A stretch of 64,000 nucleotides of DNA from Methanococcoides sp. EBM-47 (lineage in GTDB: Archaea > Halobacteriota > Methanosarcinia > Methanosarcinales > Methanosarcinaceae), in the NCBI GenBank assembly GCA_001896725.1, contig MPPA01000033.1:62001-126000 (forward strand). The letters are read 5' to 3'. The notes under the pieces are model-generated. The model saw nothing but the letters and a program-made list of their open reading frames with translations, was not told the DNA's origin and ran no database searches. Shown here in pieces: positions 39,272-48,557 of the stretch; within the stretch, counting starts at the first letter, position 1, and every line of letters starts with the position of its first letter. The translations under genes were made by a program, and so were the position numbers.

Positions 39272-41124
39272 TGAGCCTCCGTTTGCTGGGCGCTGTTTCT
39301 CACCTGCATGATAGCCTCACGCAGCCATGTATCCTTTTCTGCCTCCGAGTTTCCATCCACAAGACGGATATAAGCTCCCTTATACTCAGGACGCTGTGCA
39401 TTCTCAATAACAAAAGCCGTAGTAGAGACAACCTCGCCGCCGATACTGTCAAAGGCCCGTGGTCCCAGATGTGCCATTGACAGAATGGTATGATCGTCCA
39501 GAATACCCTCCCGCAGTTTCTCATAGGAAGAAAGGAACATCCAGCTCTGCATAGTGATCATTGCCACCGTGCCTTTCTGCATCGCAAGGTCAAGGTTACG
39601 CTCAATGAACATGGCAAAGAAATCAGATTTACTGTCAGGATAATTATCCTTCGCAAAAGTGCTTAGCCTTGCATTCATCCCCTTGCCGCCCATATATGGC
39701 GGATTGGCGACCACCACATGGTACTTGGGGATGAGGTAATCTGCCTGCTTCAGAACTTGCAGGACCTTCTGATGAGTTGATAATAGGTAAAGGTTATCTG
39801 AAAGGTTCTTTGATTCCAGTACTTTCAAGATGCTTGATACATCTGAGGCTTTCGGACGTATGAGAGAACCGAAGTTGTCTGCTTCATTGAACTGGAGCAG
39901 TGTATCCCGGATATCATCTGTGAACAGCTCATGTCCGATAGCATCCATATAGGCATTGAGCTCATCCTCCTCAAAAGCAACACTTTCCAGCACACATATA
40001 TTGGGCTGCACAGGCTTGCGGAAGAAGTTACGGTTCTTTCCCCTTGCCTTCATGGTAAGCGCAAAGGCCGCCAGCTGCCCGGCACGCTTATCGATCTCCA
40101 CACCAAAGAGATTATGGGTCAGGATCATCTCCGATATCTCGGAATGGTCATAACCCTCCTCCTCATAGATGGCATACAGCAGGTCAAAAGCGTACACCAG
40201 CATATGTCCTGAACCGCAGGCAGGGTCACATACCCTGATATCCTCCGGGGAATTTATTCTCAGAAAGTCCGTTTCATTCCCCTCGGATCTGATATAATAG
40301 TCCATCTGCCCGCACAGCCGTGAATTAGGACGGTTGAGCATCCATAAACGCCCCAGTGAGTTCTCCACCAGATAACGTACGATCCAGTGAGGTGTGAACA
40401 ACTGGGTCGCAGCAGGGATGTTCTCTTTGCTGATCTTGATGTTCTTCTTCAGGTCCTTGAACACCTCATCCTTCCTGGGAGCGATATAATCCTGATATAT
40501 CCAGCCGATCACCTCTACTTCCATCCAGTCATCCTCAAGGATAATGTCATTGATGTCCTTCACAATGGAATCAACACGAAGCAGCTTTTCAGGGAACAAT
40601 AGCTCAGTGTAGTCCTCTATCCTCCCGAACATGAAAGGCATGGTCTTGTGCAGGTAATTGCACAACCGCAGGATAAGGTATTTGTACAGCTCTTCATCCT
40701 CATTCTCAGCCTTCATGTCAAACACTTGATCAGTATCAAGGTCCAGAAAATCAAGTTCAAGGGCGTGTGTGATGATGCCAGGCTCTGTCCTGTCCCCGCT
40801 ATCAGAAGTGAACACCTTCACAGGAAGGTACCCATTGACCTCCATGAACTTCAGGGCAACGAAACGGTTGAACCAGATGTATGTGACCTCATCCATCACT
40901 TGTTGGTATCCCTTACGTTTGATCTCCCTGACCAGTTTCTCCCTCTGGTCCTTGATCCTCTTATTATGGACCTTACCCCCGATGACCATGGAATCCTCAT
41001 GCTCGGAATCCACAGGCAGGATCTCTTTTGGGTGAATGCCATAGAAGGCAGCCCTGCCCGTCACCTCCTGGTGCAGTTTTTCCCGTACTGTATCCGAGAA
41101 CCTGACGATGCGCGCCTTATCCAT
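39268..41124 (-). CDS. pglX: BREX methyltransferase PglX, N-terminal half (catalytic domain) as a separate gene
   Basis: 618 aa from MDKARIVRFSDTVREKL; AAGGTG stands 7 bases before this ATG, which lies one base after the brxC stop. It carries the full gamma-type N6-adenine methyltransferase domain: QLFTPHWIVRYLVENSLG, motif I DPACGSGH at 300-307, motif IV NPPYMGG at 474-480. Its end (IRLVDGNSEAEKDTWL) is the point in intact PglX just before the [16 protein letters not shown] block, which now begins the separate gene at 37785. Alone it would have no target-recognition domain, so activity should need the C-terminal half. Confidence 0.94.
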   Translation of the reverse strand: MDKARIVRFSDTVREKLHQEVTGRAAFYGIHPKEILPVDSEHEDSMVIGGKVHNKRIKDQREKLVREIKRKGYQQVMDEVTYIWFNRFVALKFMEVNGYLPVKVFTSDSGDRTEPGIITHALELDFLDLDTDQVFDMKAENEDEELYKYLILRLCNYLHKTMPFMFGRIEDYTELLFPEKLLRVDSIVKDINDIILEDDWMEVEVIGWIYQDYIAPRKDEVFKDLKKNIKISKENIPAATQLFTPHWIVRYLVENSLGRLWMLNRPNSRLCGQMDYYIRSEGNETDFLRINSPEDIRVCDPACGSGHMLVYAFDLLYAIYEEEGYDHSEISEMILTHNLFGVEIDKRAGQLAAFALTMKARGKNRNFFRKPVQPNICVLESVAFEEDELNAYMDAIGHELFTDDIRDTLLQFNEADNFGSLIRPKASDVSSILKVLESKNLSDNLYLLSTHQKVLQVLKQADYLIPKYHVVVANPPYMGGKGMNARLSTFAKDNYPDSKSDFFAMFIERNLDLAMQKGTVAMITMQSWMFLSSYEKLREGILDDHTILSMAHLGPRAFDSIGGEVVSTTAFVIENAQRPEYKGAYIRLVDGNSEAEKDTWLREAIMQVRNSAQQTEAQ

Positions 41125-41125
41125 A

Positions 41126-44100
41126 TCACAGCACCTTGATATCATCTGCTTCCAGTAATTTCAGCAATTCGGCCTTCAATTCTTTGAGATATTTGTCCAG
41201 TTCCTCTTCAGACCTGATAATATCTTTTGTCCTGAAAACTGACACATCTCTGATGACCCTGGTCGATCTGACCGCAACGGTCTTCTCCTTGCCCTTTTCC
41301 TGTTCCTTCTCCCTGATGGTTTGGAGCTGTTGTTTTATTTTATCATATGCCTGCTCATAGAAAGACTTCAATGTAGCGGACTGTGCCTGCACGAACACAC
41401 AGTCCCCTGCCTGCGTAATGCTCTCCATCAGCTGATTGAAAGGCTTTAGCACCGCATCCCTGAAAGCCTGATCTAACTCTTCATGAGATGCCATATATTT
41501 TTGTAATTCAGTCGTGATAGACCCAATTTCTCCGAAAGCCTCTTCCTTGAGCTTATCAAGAGCAGCAGAAAGAGCATCTTCAATGTTAGCTTCCAGTGGT
41601 GGCAGATGCTTTATCTCGGAATAAGGTTCCTTTGATCCTAGGATAGCTTCAACATCACGTACTTTGGACTTTGTTTCATCGTCCATGAACTGCCTGTCAC
41701 GGTTGAAATAATCGATCTTCTTCAAAAGCCGCCTGAAGATCTCCACCTGCCGCCCCCCGAAGAACGAGATCACAGGTTCAACTTCAGAACGCAATACCAC
41801 AAGCTCTTCCTTATCATCGGATATCTTCTGCAGGAACGCAGGCGGGTCCGTGATATTGAGGACCCTTTTAAGAAAACCTGCATAGACTTTGACCTCATCC
41901 TTTCCTGGGAACCTCTTCTCCTCTTCGTACTTACCTGATATCTGCTCTATCTCGATGAACTCCTCATTGAGCAAAGAATGTGTGAAAGCAAAAAGATCGT
42001 TCTCTTTCTCAGGGATATTGGTCCTATCAAAAACATCCCTCAGGACCGACCTGACCACTCTCATGACCTCTGCATTCGCTTTTTCACGAATCTCCACCAC
42101 AAGCTTATCAGTGTAATCCTTTCTTGTAAGATATCTCACCACTTCTTCAGCATTGGGTTTTTCAAGAACGATATACGTCTTCTGGTATCTTAGCTTGATC
42201 TCATCACTTACGAACAGCGTAGCAACAAGACCCGATACAGTAAGATCCTTCCATCCGTATGGTTTGCGCCTGAACTTATCTTTTATATCCTGCATTACAA
42301 CACTGTCGTTCCTCTGGTGCTTTAAATTCAAATGATCAAGGATTTCCTTAAGAGCAAGCTTATTGGTATCTGATCTTCCGAATCCGAACTTTTCAAGGTC
42401 ATCAGCCTGCAGCATCTTTAATATCTCATTAGTAGATTCGAAATCCTTTGTCACATAACCTGCCTTTTTGTGCACGGTATCATGCAGTAGGTCCAGACCT
42501 TCTTTGATCCTTTCCTTCGGATTTTCCTTTTCAATACTTGTGACCTCCTTGCCATCCACAAAGACCCTTGCCTCGGAAATACTTCTCTCCATGGATTTCT
42601 TTGCAGCCAGACGCAGGTTTTCCTCATCGCTTCTCTTGTTACTGAGGATCTCCCTGACCTCACCGATATTGGTATTGGAAGTGTTCTGCTTGAGGTATTT
42701 GTCGATCTTCAGATAATTACGTATCTGGTCCACGAACTCGGAATCAGCAGGAGTGATAAACAAAAGAGTATCAGTAGAGTCTATATTGCTCAGACTGTCC
42801 CCATACAATGACCGCTGGCTGCTGCCTCTTAGCACATCATCAGAAAGAGGGGTCAGGAACTTAACGATCAGGTCCGCACCAGCCACAGGCTTGGTTTTAT
42901 CATCAATGGACTTGTTGAACTTGTAATCCTTGTATTTTATCGGGCATATCTCATTGGACTCGAACACATAGTCGAATATCTCATCGAGGATCTTATGCTT
43001 CTCAATATCGATATTCTTTATTTCCCTGTTGATCTCCTGTTCCTCATTGGTAAGGAAATAGTATCGATCACCGGATTTGTGTATCAAGGTCTGGCCCTCA
43101 AGCCTTTGCAATGATCCAGCGATCCTGTTCTTCAGATCACGTTTATCCTCATCTACATGGGATACGGACAGTACGACCAGGTTATCAAGGCTTGGCTGCA
43201 GTTCCTTCACATGCCTGATCATAAAAAGTATCTTTAATACATCGCAGTCCCCTTCCTCAAGATGGTCATTGTCCTTTGCCTGCTCGATGGTCCTGGTGAT
43301 TATAGGATCAAGGAAGCTCTCAATGGTGCTGTAGAACGAATAGAATGGTACCAGTGCTCCCATATCATCTTCAGCATATTGCTCAGTGGCCTCTTTGAAG
43401 GCACTGAGCATGGACCGTTCACCTTTTGCCAGATGCTTCCCTGTAAAACCGGTCTGTCTGATCTTGTCGAACACCTTCTGCAAAATAAAGAACTGGTAAG
43501 GCACATAAGGGTACACGTCCACAAAATCATTGTTCCCCTTGTACAACTTCATTTCTGCCCCGCCGGGAGAGAAGGTCAGCAGGTTCTTAAGGATGGTCTT
43601 CTTTTTCTCATACAATGATGACAAGGTTTCCTCATAGATACGTTTCTTAGCAAGTATCCTCTTTTTGATGACCTCGTCCACATTGGCACTGGAAAGGCTC
43701 AGACGTGTATCAAAACGTCCCTGGATCTTAGAAAAATCATAACCTTTAACTTTTTCCTTGGTCACAGCGTCGATATCAGCCTGGGAAGTAACGACCACCC
43801 ATGCTTTGCCTGCAAGCTTTGTACCTAGTTCCTCCACAATGGTCTGCAGGTTCAGCATCAGATCACTGTCCTCACCAATATACTGTCCGATCTCATCGAT
43901 AAGGAAGATCACCTGATGGTCCTTACCCTTGGAATCACAATACTTCTTCACCTTCTCAGCAAACTTTTCCACGCTAAAATGATAGGTGCTGCCATCGGAC
44001 TGGAACAGCCTTTCAAGTGATTCCTTGCTCTGGTAGCCACAATTCACAAGTGCCTCAATGATATGGTCCTGCTCAAAAATATAAGTGTCCCTTTTCTCTT

Positions 44101-44692
44101 CCCAGGATTCTCCATTGAGCTGCCTGAACTCACCCTTGAACCTATCATACAGACCTTTGTTCACAAGGTCCTCTTCCATATCAGCGATCCAGAGCACATC
44201 TCCATAAAAACCCCTTTTCTCATTGAGCACACGCATGAGAATGTTCACTATCAGTTCATCGCTTCTGTTCAATGTGTTAGCCTTTGAGTCAATATTAAAA
44301 AGAATGACATCCTTTGTTCCAAAAGTAACAGCTCTCTCGATAGTGTTCAACAATTGAGGATCATCTATTTTATCCCTGAAGAAGTCCAGTGCTCTCTTGT
44401 CTCTGACTACCTGATTTTCCAACAAGTAGGACAGCATCTTGATAAAATGTGATTTACCTGACCCAAAGAAACCTGAGACCCATACTCCGATCTTATCGGT
44501 AGGCTCGGACATTGCGTGAAGATACTTCTCAAAAAAAATGTCCAGATGCTTTAATGTCTCTTTGGTTACAACATATTCGTCCAGTTCAGTGTATATGCTA
44601 TCTTCATCATATTGATCTACTTTAATGACACCATTGATCTCTCGTCTGATGTCTTTTTGGAATAGATCATGTATCTTTATTGCAGCAGTCAT
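41126..44692 (-). CDS. brxC: BREX P-loop ATPase BrxC
   Basis: 1188 aa from MTAAIKIHDLFQKDI. Walker A GFFGSGKS is at 74-81 and Walker B VIFLIDEIGQYIG follows near 270-285, as in the DUF499-related AAA core of BrxC/PglY. Long helical regions make up the rest. BrxC is the large ATPase of BREX type 1. The ends of this gene and pglX-N are one base apart, and brxB is 26 bases upstream. Length and motifs are normal. Confidence 0.95.
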   Translation of the reverse strand: MTAAIKIHDLFQKDIRREINGVIKVDQYDEDSIYTELDEYVVTKETLKHLDIFFEKYLHAMSEPTDKIGVWVSGFFGSGKSHFIKMLSYLLENQVVRDKRALDFFRDKIDDPQLLNTIERAVTFGTKDVILFNIDSKANTLNRSDELIVNILMRVLNEKRGFYGDVLWIADMEEDLVNKGLYDRFKGEFRQLNGESWEEKRDTYIFEQDHIIEALVNCGYQSKESLERLFQSDGSTYHFSVEKFAEKVKKYCDSKGKDHQVIFLIDEIGQYIGEDSDLMLNLQTIVEELGTKLAGKAWVVVTSQADIDAVTKEKVKGYDFSKIQGRFDTRLSLSSANVDEVIKKRILAKKRIYEETLSSLYEKKKTILKNLLTFSPGGAEMKLYKGNNDFVDVYPYVPYQFFILQKVFDKIRQTGFTGKHLAKGERSMLSAFKEATEQYAEDDMGALVPFYSFYSTIESFLDPIITRTIEQAKDNDHLEEGDCDVLKILFMIRHVKELQPSLDNLVVLSVSHVDEDKRDLKNRIAGSLQRLEGQTLIHKSGDRYYFLTNEEQEINREIKNIDIEKHKILDEIFDYVFESNEICPIKYKDYKFNKSIDDKTKPVAGADLIVKFLTPLSDDVLRGSSQRSLYGDSLSNIDSTDTLLFITPADSEFVDQIRNYLKIDKYLKQNTSNTNIGEVREILSNKRSDEENLRLAAKKSMERSISEARVFVDGKEVTSIEKENPKERIKEGLDLLHDTVHKKAGYVTKDFESTNEILKMLQADDLEKFGFGRSDTNKLALKEILDHLNLKHQRNDSVVMQDIKDKFRRKPYGWKDLTVSGLVATLFVSDEIKLRYQKTYIVLEKPNAEEVVRYLTRKDYTDKLVVEIREKANAEVMRVVRSVLRDVFDRTNIPEKENDLFAFTHSLLNEEFIEIEQISGKYEEEKRFPGKDEVKVYAGFLKRVLNITDPPAFLQKISDDKEELVVLRSEVEPVISFFGGRQVEIFRRLLKKIDYFNRDRQFMDDETKSKVRDVEAILGSKEPYSEIKHLPPLEANIEDALSAALDKLKEEAFGEIGSITTELQKYMASHEELDQAFRDAVLKPFNQLMESITQAGDCVFVQAQSATLKSFYEQAYDKIKQQLQTIREKEQEKGKEKTVAVRSTRVIRDVSVFRTKDIIRSEEELDKYLKELKAELLKLLEADDIKVL

Positions 44693-44718
44693 ATAGATCA
44701 CATTTTAGGTTGAGAAAT

Positions 44719-45300
44719 CTACGGATCAGTTCCTACACTGATCAGCCTGAAGGCACGATAATAGTTCGCATCCTTGAACTTACCGAACAAACTAAGATCA
44801 AAACCACTATACCTTCCGGGATAGAATGCGATAAGAGGAATATTACCTGATACAGGCTGCAGATTATTTAAAATGGAATGTGAACGCACCATCGGCCAGG
44901 CTTTACCAATACCTGTCAGGAAGATCATTTGAAAATTCCCACTACTATCCATTTTGGCCTGAATGGCATATTTCAATATTTCAGGCTTGAGCATGAGCTT
45001 CAATTTCTTGAGCAATTCATCAGGACCCTTTTTCTTTTCGAACTGATCGATCTGTTGTAACTTTATTTTACTCTCTATGAGCTCTAGGCAGATCTCATAC
45101 AAGTCTAATATAAGAACGTTAATGGACCTTTTCTCCAAAGATGAACTGATCTTGAGGATAGTATCCCTTATCAACAATTCCTTATTAGGAGGATAATCGA
45201 ATATCCAGAAAGGAACTTCATTACCAAGTCCCCTGGCTTTGAGAAAATCATCGCTCTGGACCTGTTCTTTCAATTGTTCTAACCTTTCTTCTAGCTTCAT
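44719..45300 (-). CDS. brxB: BREX protein BrxB (DUF1788)
   Basis: About 193 aa from MKLEERLEQLKEQV; ATG at 45306 is also in frame. FWIFDYPPNKELLIRD, SINVLILDLYEICLEL and the C-terminal PLIAFYPGRYSGFDLSLFG are the DUF1788 signatures. BrxB binds PglZ in type 1 systems. Here it is the first gene; the usual upstream brxA is absent. A TATA box sits so close (-34 to -27 from ATG) that the transcript is probably leaderless. Confidence 0.93.
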   Translation of the reverse strand: MKLEERLEQLKEQVQSDDFLKARGLGNEVPFWIFDYPPNKELLIRDTILKISSSLEKRSINVLILDLYEICLELIESKIKLQQIDQFEKKKGPDELLKKLKLMLKPEILKYAIQAKMDSSGNFQMIFLTGIGKAWPMVRSHSILNNLQPVSGNIPLIAFYPGRYSGFDLSLFGKFKDANYYRAFRLISVGTDP

Positions 45301-45326
45301 GAACAATATAGTATGTAACCTAAATT

Positions 45327-45334
45327 TATTTAAA
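45327..45334 (-). promoter_or_regulatory. TATA box of the BREX operon
   Basis: TTTAAATA on the minus strand, 27-34 bases before the brxB ATG at 45300, predicts initiation at or within a few bases of the start codon. No other gene lies upstream on this strand, so this is the main BREX promoter candidate. Confidence 0.55.
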
Positions 45335-45380
45335 CTTGGTCATGTTCCTATTAGCTTGCACATTAATGTATCTGGCTATC

Positions 45381-45399
45381 AGTGACCGTGCTGGTCACT
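45381..45399. promoter_or_regulatory. Perfect 7-bp dyad upstream of the BREX promoter
   Basis: AGTGACC-GTGCT-GGTCACT followed by a pyrimidine-rich run. It lies about 50 bases upstream of the BREX TATA box and could be an operator for a regulator, or a plus-strand terminator although no plus-strand gene precedes it. Confidence 0.4.
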
Positions 45400-46291
45400 C
45401 TTTATTTTCCTTTTATCATTGCTTTTGGGCTAGCATGGGAAGCAAAAGGTCGTTGGTTCCCTGCTTTTGAAAACGCCTGACAGTTATAAGAGTTCTTACT
45501 ATAATGAGGTTGAAAATGGATTTTCAGCAAAATGATTTAGAAAACTTAATAAAAAATTACGAGATTTCCCATACAGTGGGAATGATGGAATTGTCATAAG
45601 GGCCTGCCCTGAATGTTTTTGTCTCTTAACATATGATAGATCCCTTTATGAAGAAATCTTTTCCTCCAAATATGTGGTCCAGGCTGGGATAGAACGGTCT
45701 CACATATGATTTTTCTGAATTGTTTTTGTGAGATATATCAACTATAGTTCAGCTCTTTTATATATAATACAATAGAAAACATAAAATATAATATAATATA
45801 ATATAATATCTATTATTCTATATTTCTATTTTAGCTGTGTGATCAATGTGTCATCTGAATGTTCAATTGAAGGTACTGTGAGAAAGCTATCCTCTTTTGA
45901 CACTGCTAAACAGTTATTTACATCCATACGCAGAGATAACGAAAAAGCATACGGATAGCCCTGAAGCCGAGTTCCAGTATTGATTACATCTATCCTGAAG
46001 TGAGTAAACTTCTCCTGAAAGTAATGTCAGATACGGTCATAGAAGAAGAAAAAAGGAATATATAGACTGCATGGATGGCATATCCAATATCATGAGGACC
46101 ATACCTGCAGAGGAAATGTGCGATATACGGTTCGTTAAGGTCAAGACACTTCTTTTTTCTAAATACCCATAAGGATATTATGGTCAGGTTCCTAAAGTGC
46201 CCTTTACTGAATTCGACAAGTATTTATCTAATGCTCAGACATATGTTTGTAGCATCTTCCTAAAAAGGTGCAATTAAGGAACGTGATACAC
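45400..46291. other. Degenerate region between BREX and the ferredoxin gene
   Basis: No intact gene. Coding-like plus-strand scraps occur (CPECFCLLTYDRSLYEEIF about 45603-45700; SIDYIYPEVSKLLLKVMSD and DGISNIMRTIPAEEM about 45975-46130), none recognised. An ATAAT-type simple repeat lies at about 45780-45815. No trace of a brxA-like sequence was found. Confidence 0.4.
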
Positions 46292-46468
46292 ATGGTAGTT
46301 ATCATTAATAGAGAACTTTGCACAGGATGCGGGCGATGTATTGATTTTTGTCCCGTAGAAGCACTTTCATTGGATTCTGATGATATTGTCGTTGTCGATG
46401 TGAGCCTATGTGTTGATTGTGGACAGTGCGTAGATGAATGCCCGGTCGAAGCGCTGTCAATGGACTGA
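46292..46468 (+). CDS. 2[4Fe-4S] ferredoxin
   Basis: 58 aa from MVVIINRELC. Two C-x2-C-x2-C-x3-C-P clusters: CTGCGRCIDFCP and CVDCGQCVDECP, each followed by VEALS. A typical small clostridial-type electron carrier of methanogens. AAGGAA precedes the ATG; an upstream in-frame GTG at 46268 is less likely. Confidence 0.93.
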   Translation: MVVIINRELCTGCGRCIDFCPVEALSLDSDDIVVVDVSLCVDCGQCVDECPVEALSMD

Positions 46469-46744
46469 GTTGGCTACAATTTTCTAACTTTTATTTTAGA
46501 TCGCGGATTGGTACAAACTCCGCCAAACTCCACATTATGTATTTGATCTCTGTTCAAGGACCTGAATACCAGAATAAAAAGCATGGACCATAGAAAATGA
46601 GAAGACCAAAGAAAATTGAATTATTTTACCATTTGCTCTTTTATCTGAATGGAGTGTCACTTCTGGATCATGGCATTTTTGATCGTATTGACTTAAATAC
46701 CATGCAATTCAAATGCAATTTATACATTTAAGGGGGAATACAGT

Positions 46745-46975
46745 ATAGCAGATATAAACATTAAAGTGTCTGAAAATGTACCAGGCCCATATTATGTTGA
46801 TAATGAATGCATCGCATGTGAACTATGTGTAACTATAGCTTCGGATAATTTTAAAATGGCTAATGACAGACCACAGGCGTATGTCTTTAAACAGCCTGAA
46901 AACGATCAGGAAAAGGATGCCTGTGATGATGCAATGGGTGCTTGTCCTGTTGATGCCATAGGAAATGACGGATAA
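46745..46975 (+). CDS. Single-cluster [4Fe-4S] ferredoxin (ATA start proposed)
   Basis: About 76 aa. CIACELC plus the distal CPVDAI supply one [4Fe-4S] cluster; the missing second cluster and PGPYYVDNECIAC opening fit the methanogen Fer4_15-like ferredoxins. From ATA at 46745 the protein reads ADINIKVSENVPGPYYV, matching the expected N-terminus. AGGGGGA ends 7 bases before this ATA, while GTG at 46766 has no ribosome-binding site. Electron partner unknown. Confidence 0.85.
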   Translation: MADINIKVSENVPGPYYVDNECIACELCVTIASDNFKMANDRPQAYVFKQPENDQEKDACDDAMGACPVDAIGNDG

Positions 46976-47220
46976 GATCATTAGATCATATTGATCTATG
47001 ATGAACGATTTTGTTTTTTCGATCGATCCTGACCATTCTTTTCAGAAATAAGGCAATGTGGGATTTATACAAAAAATTTAATATTTATGTACTATAATTT
47101 AACACAGTACCACCACATAATTATATTCTTTCCTTCATATAATATTATGAATATTTTTATATAGTATCAGTTCTATAATAAGCCTTAACCGAAGTTTAGT
47201 AGGTGAAAAACGGTGGCTTA

Positions 47221-47340
47221 ATGGACAGAGACTCATATACAGATCAAAGGAAAAACAGTTATTCATTAAACATTTTAGCAAATGGGTTTATACAGCCTCA
47301 CTATAGTGGAGCTGTCAAGAAAAACGGTAATCCTTTATAA
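47221..47340 (+). CDS. Possible 39-aa peptide
   Basis: MDRDSYTDQRKNSYSLNI to a TAA at 47340. A GGTGG lies four bases before ATG and TATA-like runs are upstream (about 47140-47165). No family recognised; it may be a chance frame in the 490-base gap between the ferredoxin and yggS. Confidence 0.2.
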   Translation: MDRDSYTDQRKNSYSLNILANGFIQPHYSGAVKKNGNPL

Positions 47341-47462
47341 GCCTCTGCTTTTTGTTTTCTGAAAACTGTTCAGCTTCATCTTTATATGCAGTCCCCTGTC
47401 TATGCCTGAATAATATTTTTTGATGTCCTATAAGTTATTCTAAATACAGTCTATCCCTTTTA

Positions 47463-48110
47463 TTATTCTCTATCTCCAAATATGAAAGAACCGATCCTCA
47501 CCATGGTGGCTCCTTCCTCGATAGCTATCCTGTAGTCTCCGGACATACCCATTGAAAGCTCCAGAATATCGAAGTTTTCCTGACCATTCTGCTGCATTTC
47601 ATCATAAAGGGCTTTCATCCTTTTGAAATAGGACCTTGTTTGCTCAGGTGGACCAAAAGGAGGGATACACATGAGCCCTTCCACGCGAATGTTTTTGAGC
47701 CCGCGGATCACTGTGGCCGTCTGTAATATCTCGTCTTGCATAAAGCCAAATTTCTGGGGTTCTTTTCCAATATTTATCTGCAAGAAGACCCTCTGTACCT
47801 TTCCAATAGCCCCTGCTTTCTTATTGATGTCCTGTATCAGTTTCAGGGAATCCACTGTCTGGATCACATCAAAGAGCTGAACAGCTTTTCTAACTTTATT
47901 TGACTGTAAATGCCCTATCAAATGCCTTTCACAGGGTAGCAGATCATCACATTTGCTTTCATATTCCTGGACTTTGCTCTCCCCTATGATGGTGGCCCCA
48001 GCCCTTATGGACTCATTTATTCTTTGCGCATCAACTGTTTTAGTGACACAGACAAGCTTTGTGTTTCCAAGCTCTTTGAGGATTACCTTTACATTTTGAT
48101 GAACTGACAT
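47463..48110 (-). CDS. yggS: YggS/PLPBP-family pyridoxal phosphate homeostasis protein
   Basis: 215 aa, alanine-racemase-like TIM barrel. PLP lysine K24 in VCVTKTVD, then IGESKVQEYESK, HLIGHLQSNKVRKAV, QINIGKEPQKFGF and LSMGMSGDYRIAIEEGATMVRIG, all family signatures. Binds PLP and buffers it; no catalytic reaction is known. Slightly shorter than bacterial versions at the N-terminus, as usual in archaea. Confidence 0.94.
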   Translation of the reverse strand: MSVHQNVKVILKELGNTKLVCVTKTVDAQRINESIRAGATIIGESKVQEYESKCDDLLPCERHLIGHLQSNKVRKAVQLFDVIQTVDSLKLIQDINKKAGAIGKVQRVFLQINIGKEPQKFGFMQDEILQTATVIRGLKNIRVEGLMCIPPFGPPEQTRSYFKRMKALYDEMQQNGQENFDILELSMGMSGDYRIAIEEGATMVRIGSFIFGDRE

Positions 48111-48171
48111 TTATGCTCCCAAAGAGATCTTAGTTAATGATCCTCTGTATTATATGGGATAAATGCAGAGG

Positions 48172-48357
48172 TCAGATATAAAAAAATCGTTCTTTGTTTT
48201 GTTCCAGCGGTTTTAAGTCTGGGATAAATATTGATTTAAAGAGTCCTGAGATCATACACCTTCCAGCAAGATGCTGAAATAGCTGGTTGCAGAGTATCAA
48301 AATATCTTTGCCGCCATGGGAAGCTTCTTCAAAGCCTGTCACTTCACAGGGCATCAA
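48172..48357 (-). CDS. Possible 61-aa hypothetical protein
   Basis: MMPCEVTGFEEASHGGKDIL then CNQLFQHLAGRCMISGLF. It lies upstream of yggS on the same strand. No family recognised and no clear ribosome-binding site; retained only because the composition looks protein-like. Confidence 0.25.
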   Translation of the reverse strand: MMPCEVTGFEEASHGGKDILILCNQLFQHLAGRCMISGLFKSIFIPDLKPLEQNKERFFYI

Positions 48358-48557
48358 GTGGGAGGATGATCTTGTAAACAGAAGTAGTTAAAGCTTCGGG
48401 CGATATAATTCTAATATATTTATAAATATTATATGATCTAGCCACATACAATGTTGAAGTGATGTTTTTTGCTATTTGTATTTAGGATACTATTTTAAAT
48501 ATAATAGAATAGAATATAAATATATTATAATAACTATACTATAATGGTGGTAATACA

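Noticed and set aside
36091-41124. Sequencing frameshift as explanation for the split pglX
   Set aside because: A full 1.5-kb gene with good domains lies between the halves and both junctions have coupled stop/start overlaps; an indel error cannot give this.
45381-45399. Intrinsic terminator
   Set aside because: No plus-strand gene precedes it and on the minus strand it lies upstream of brxB; operator is the better guess.
45780-45815. ATAAT repeat run as an origin element
   Set aside because: Simple AT-rich slippage sequence without origin-type boxes or a neighbouring orc1/cdc6 gene.
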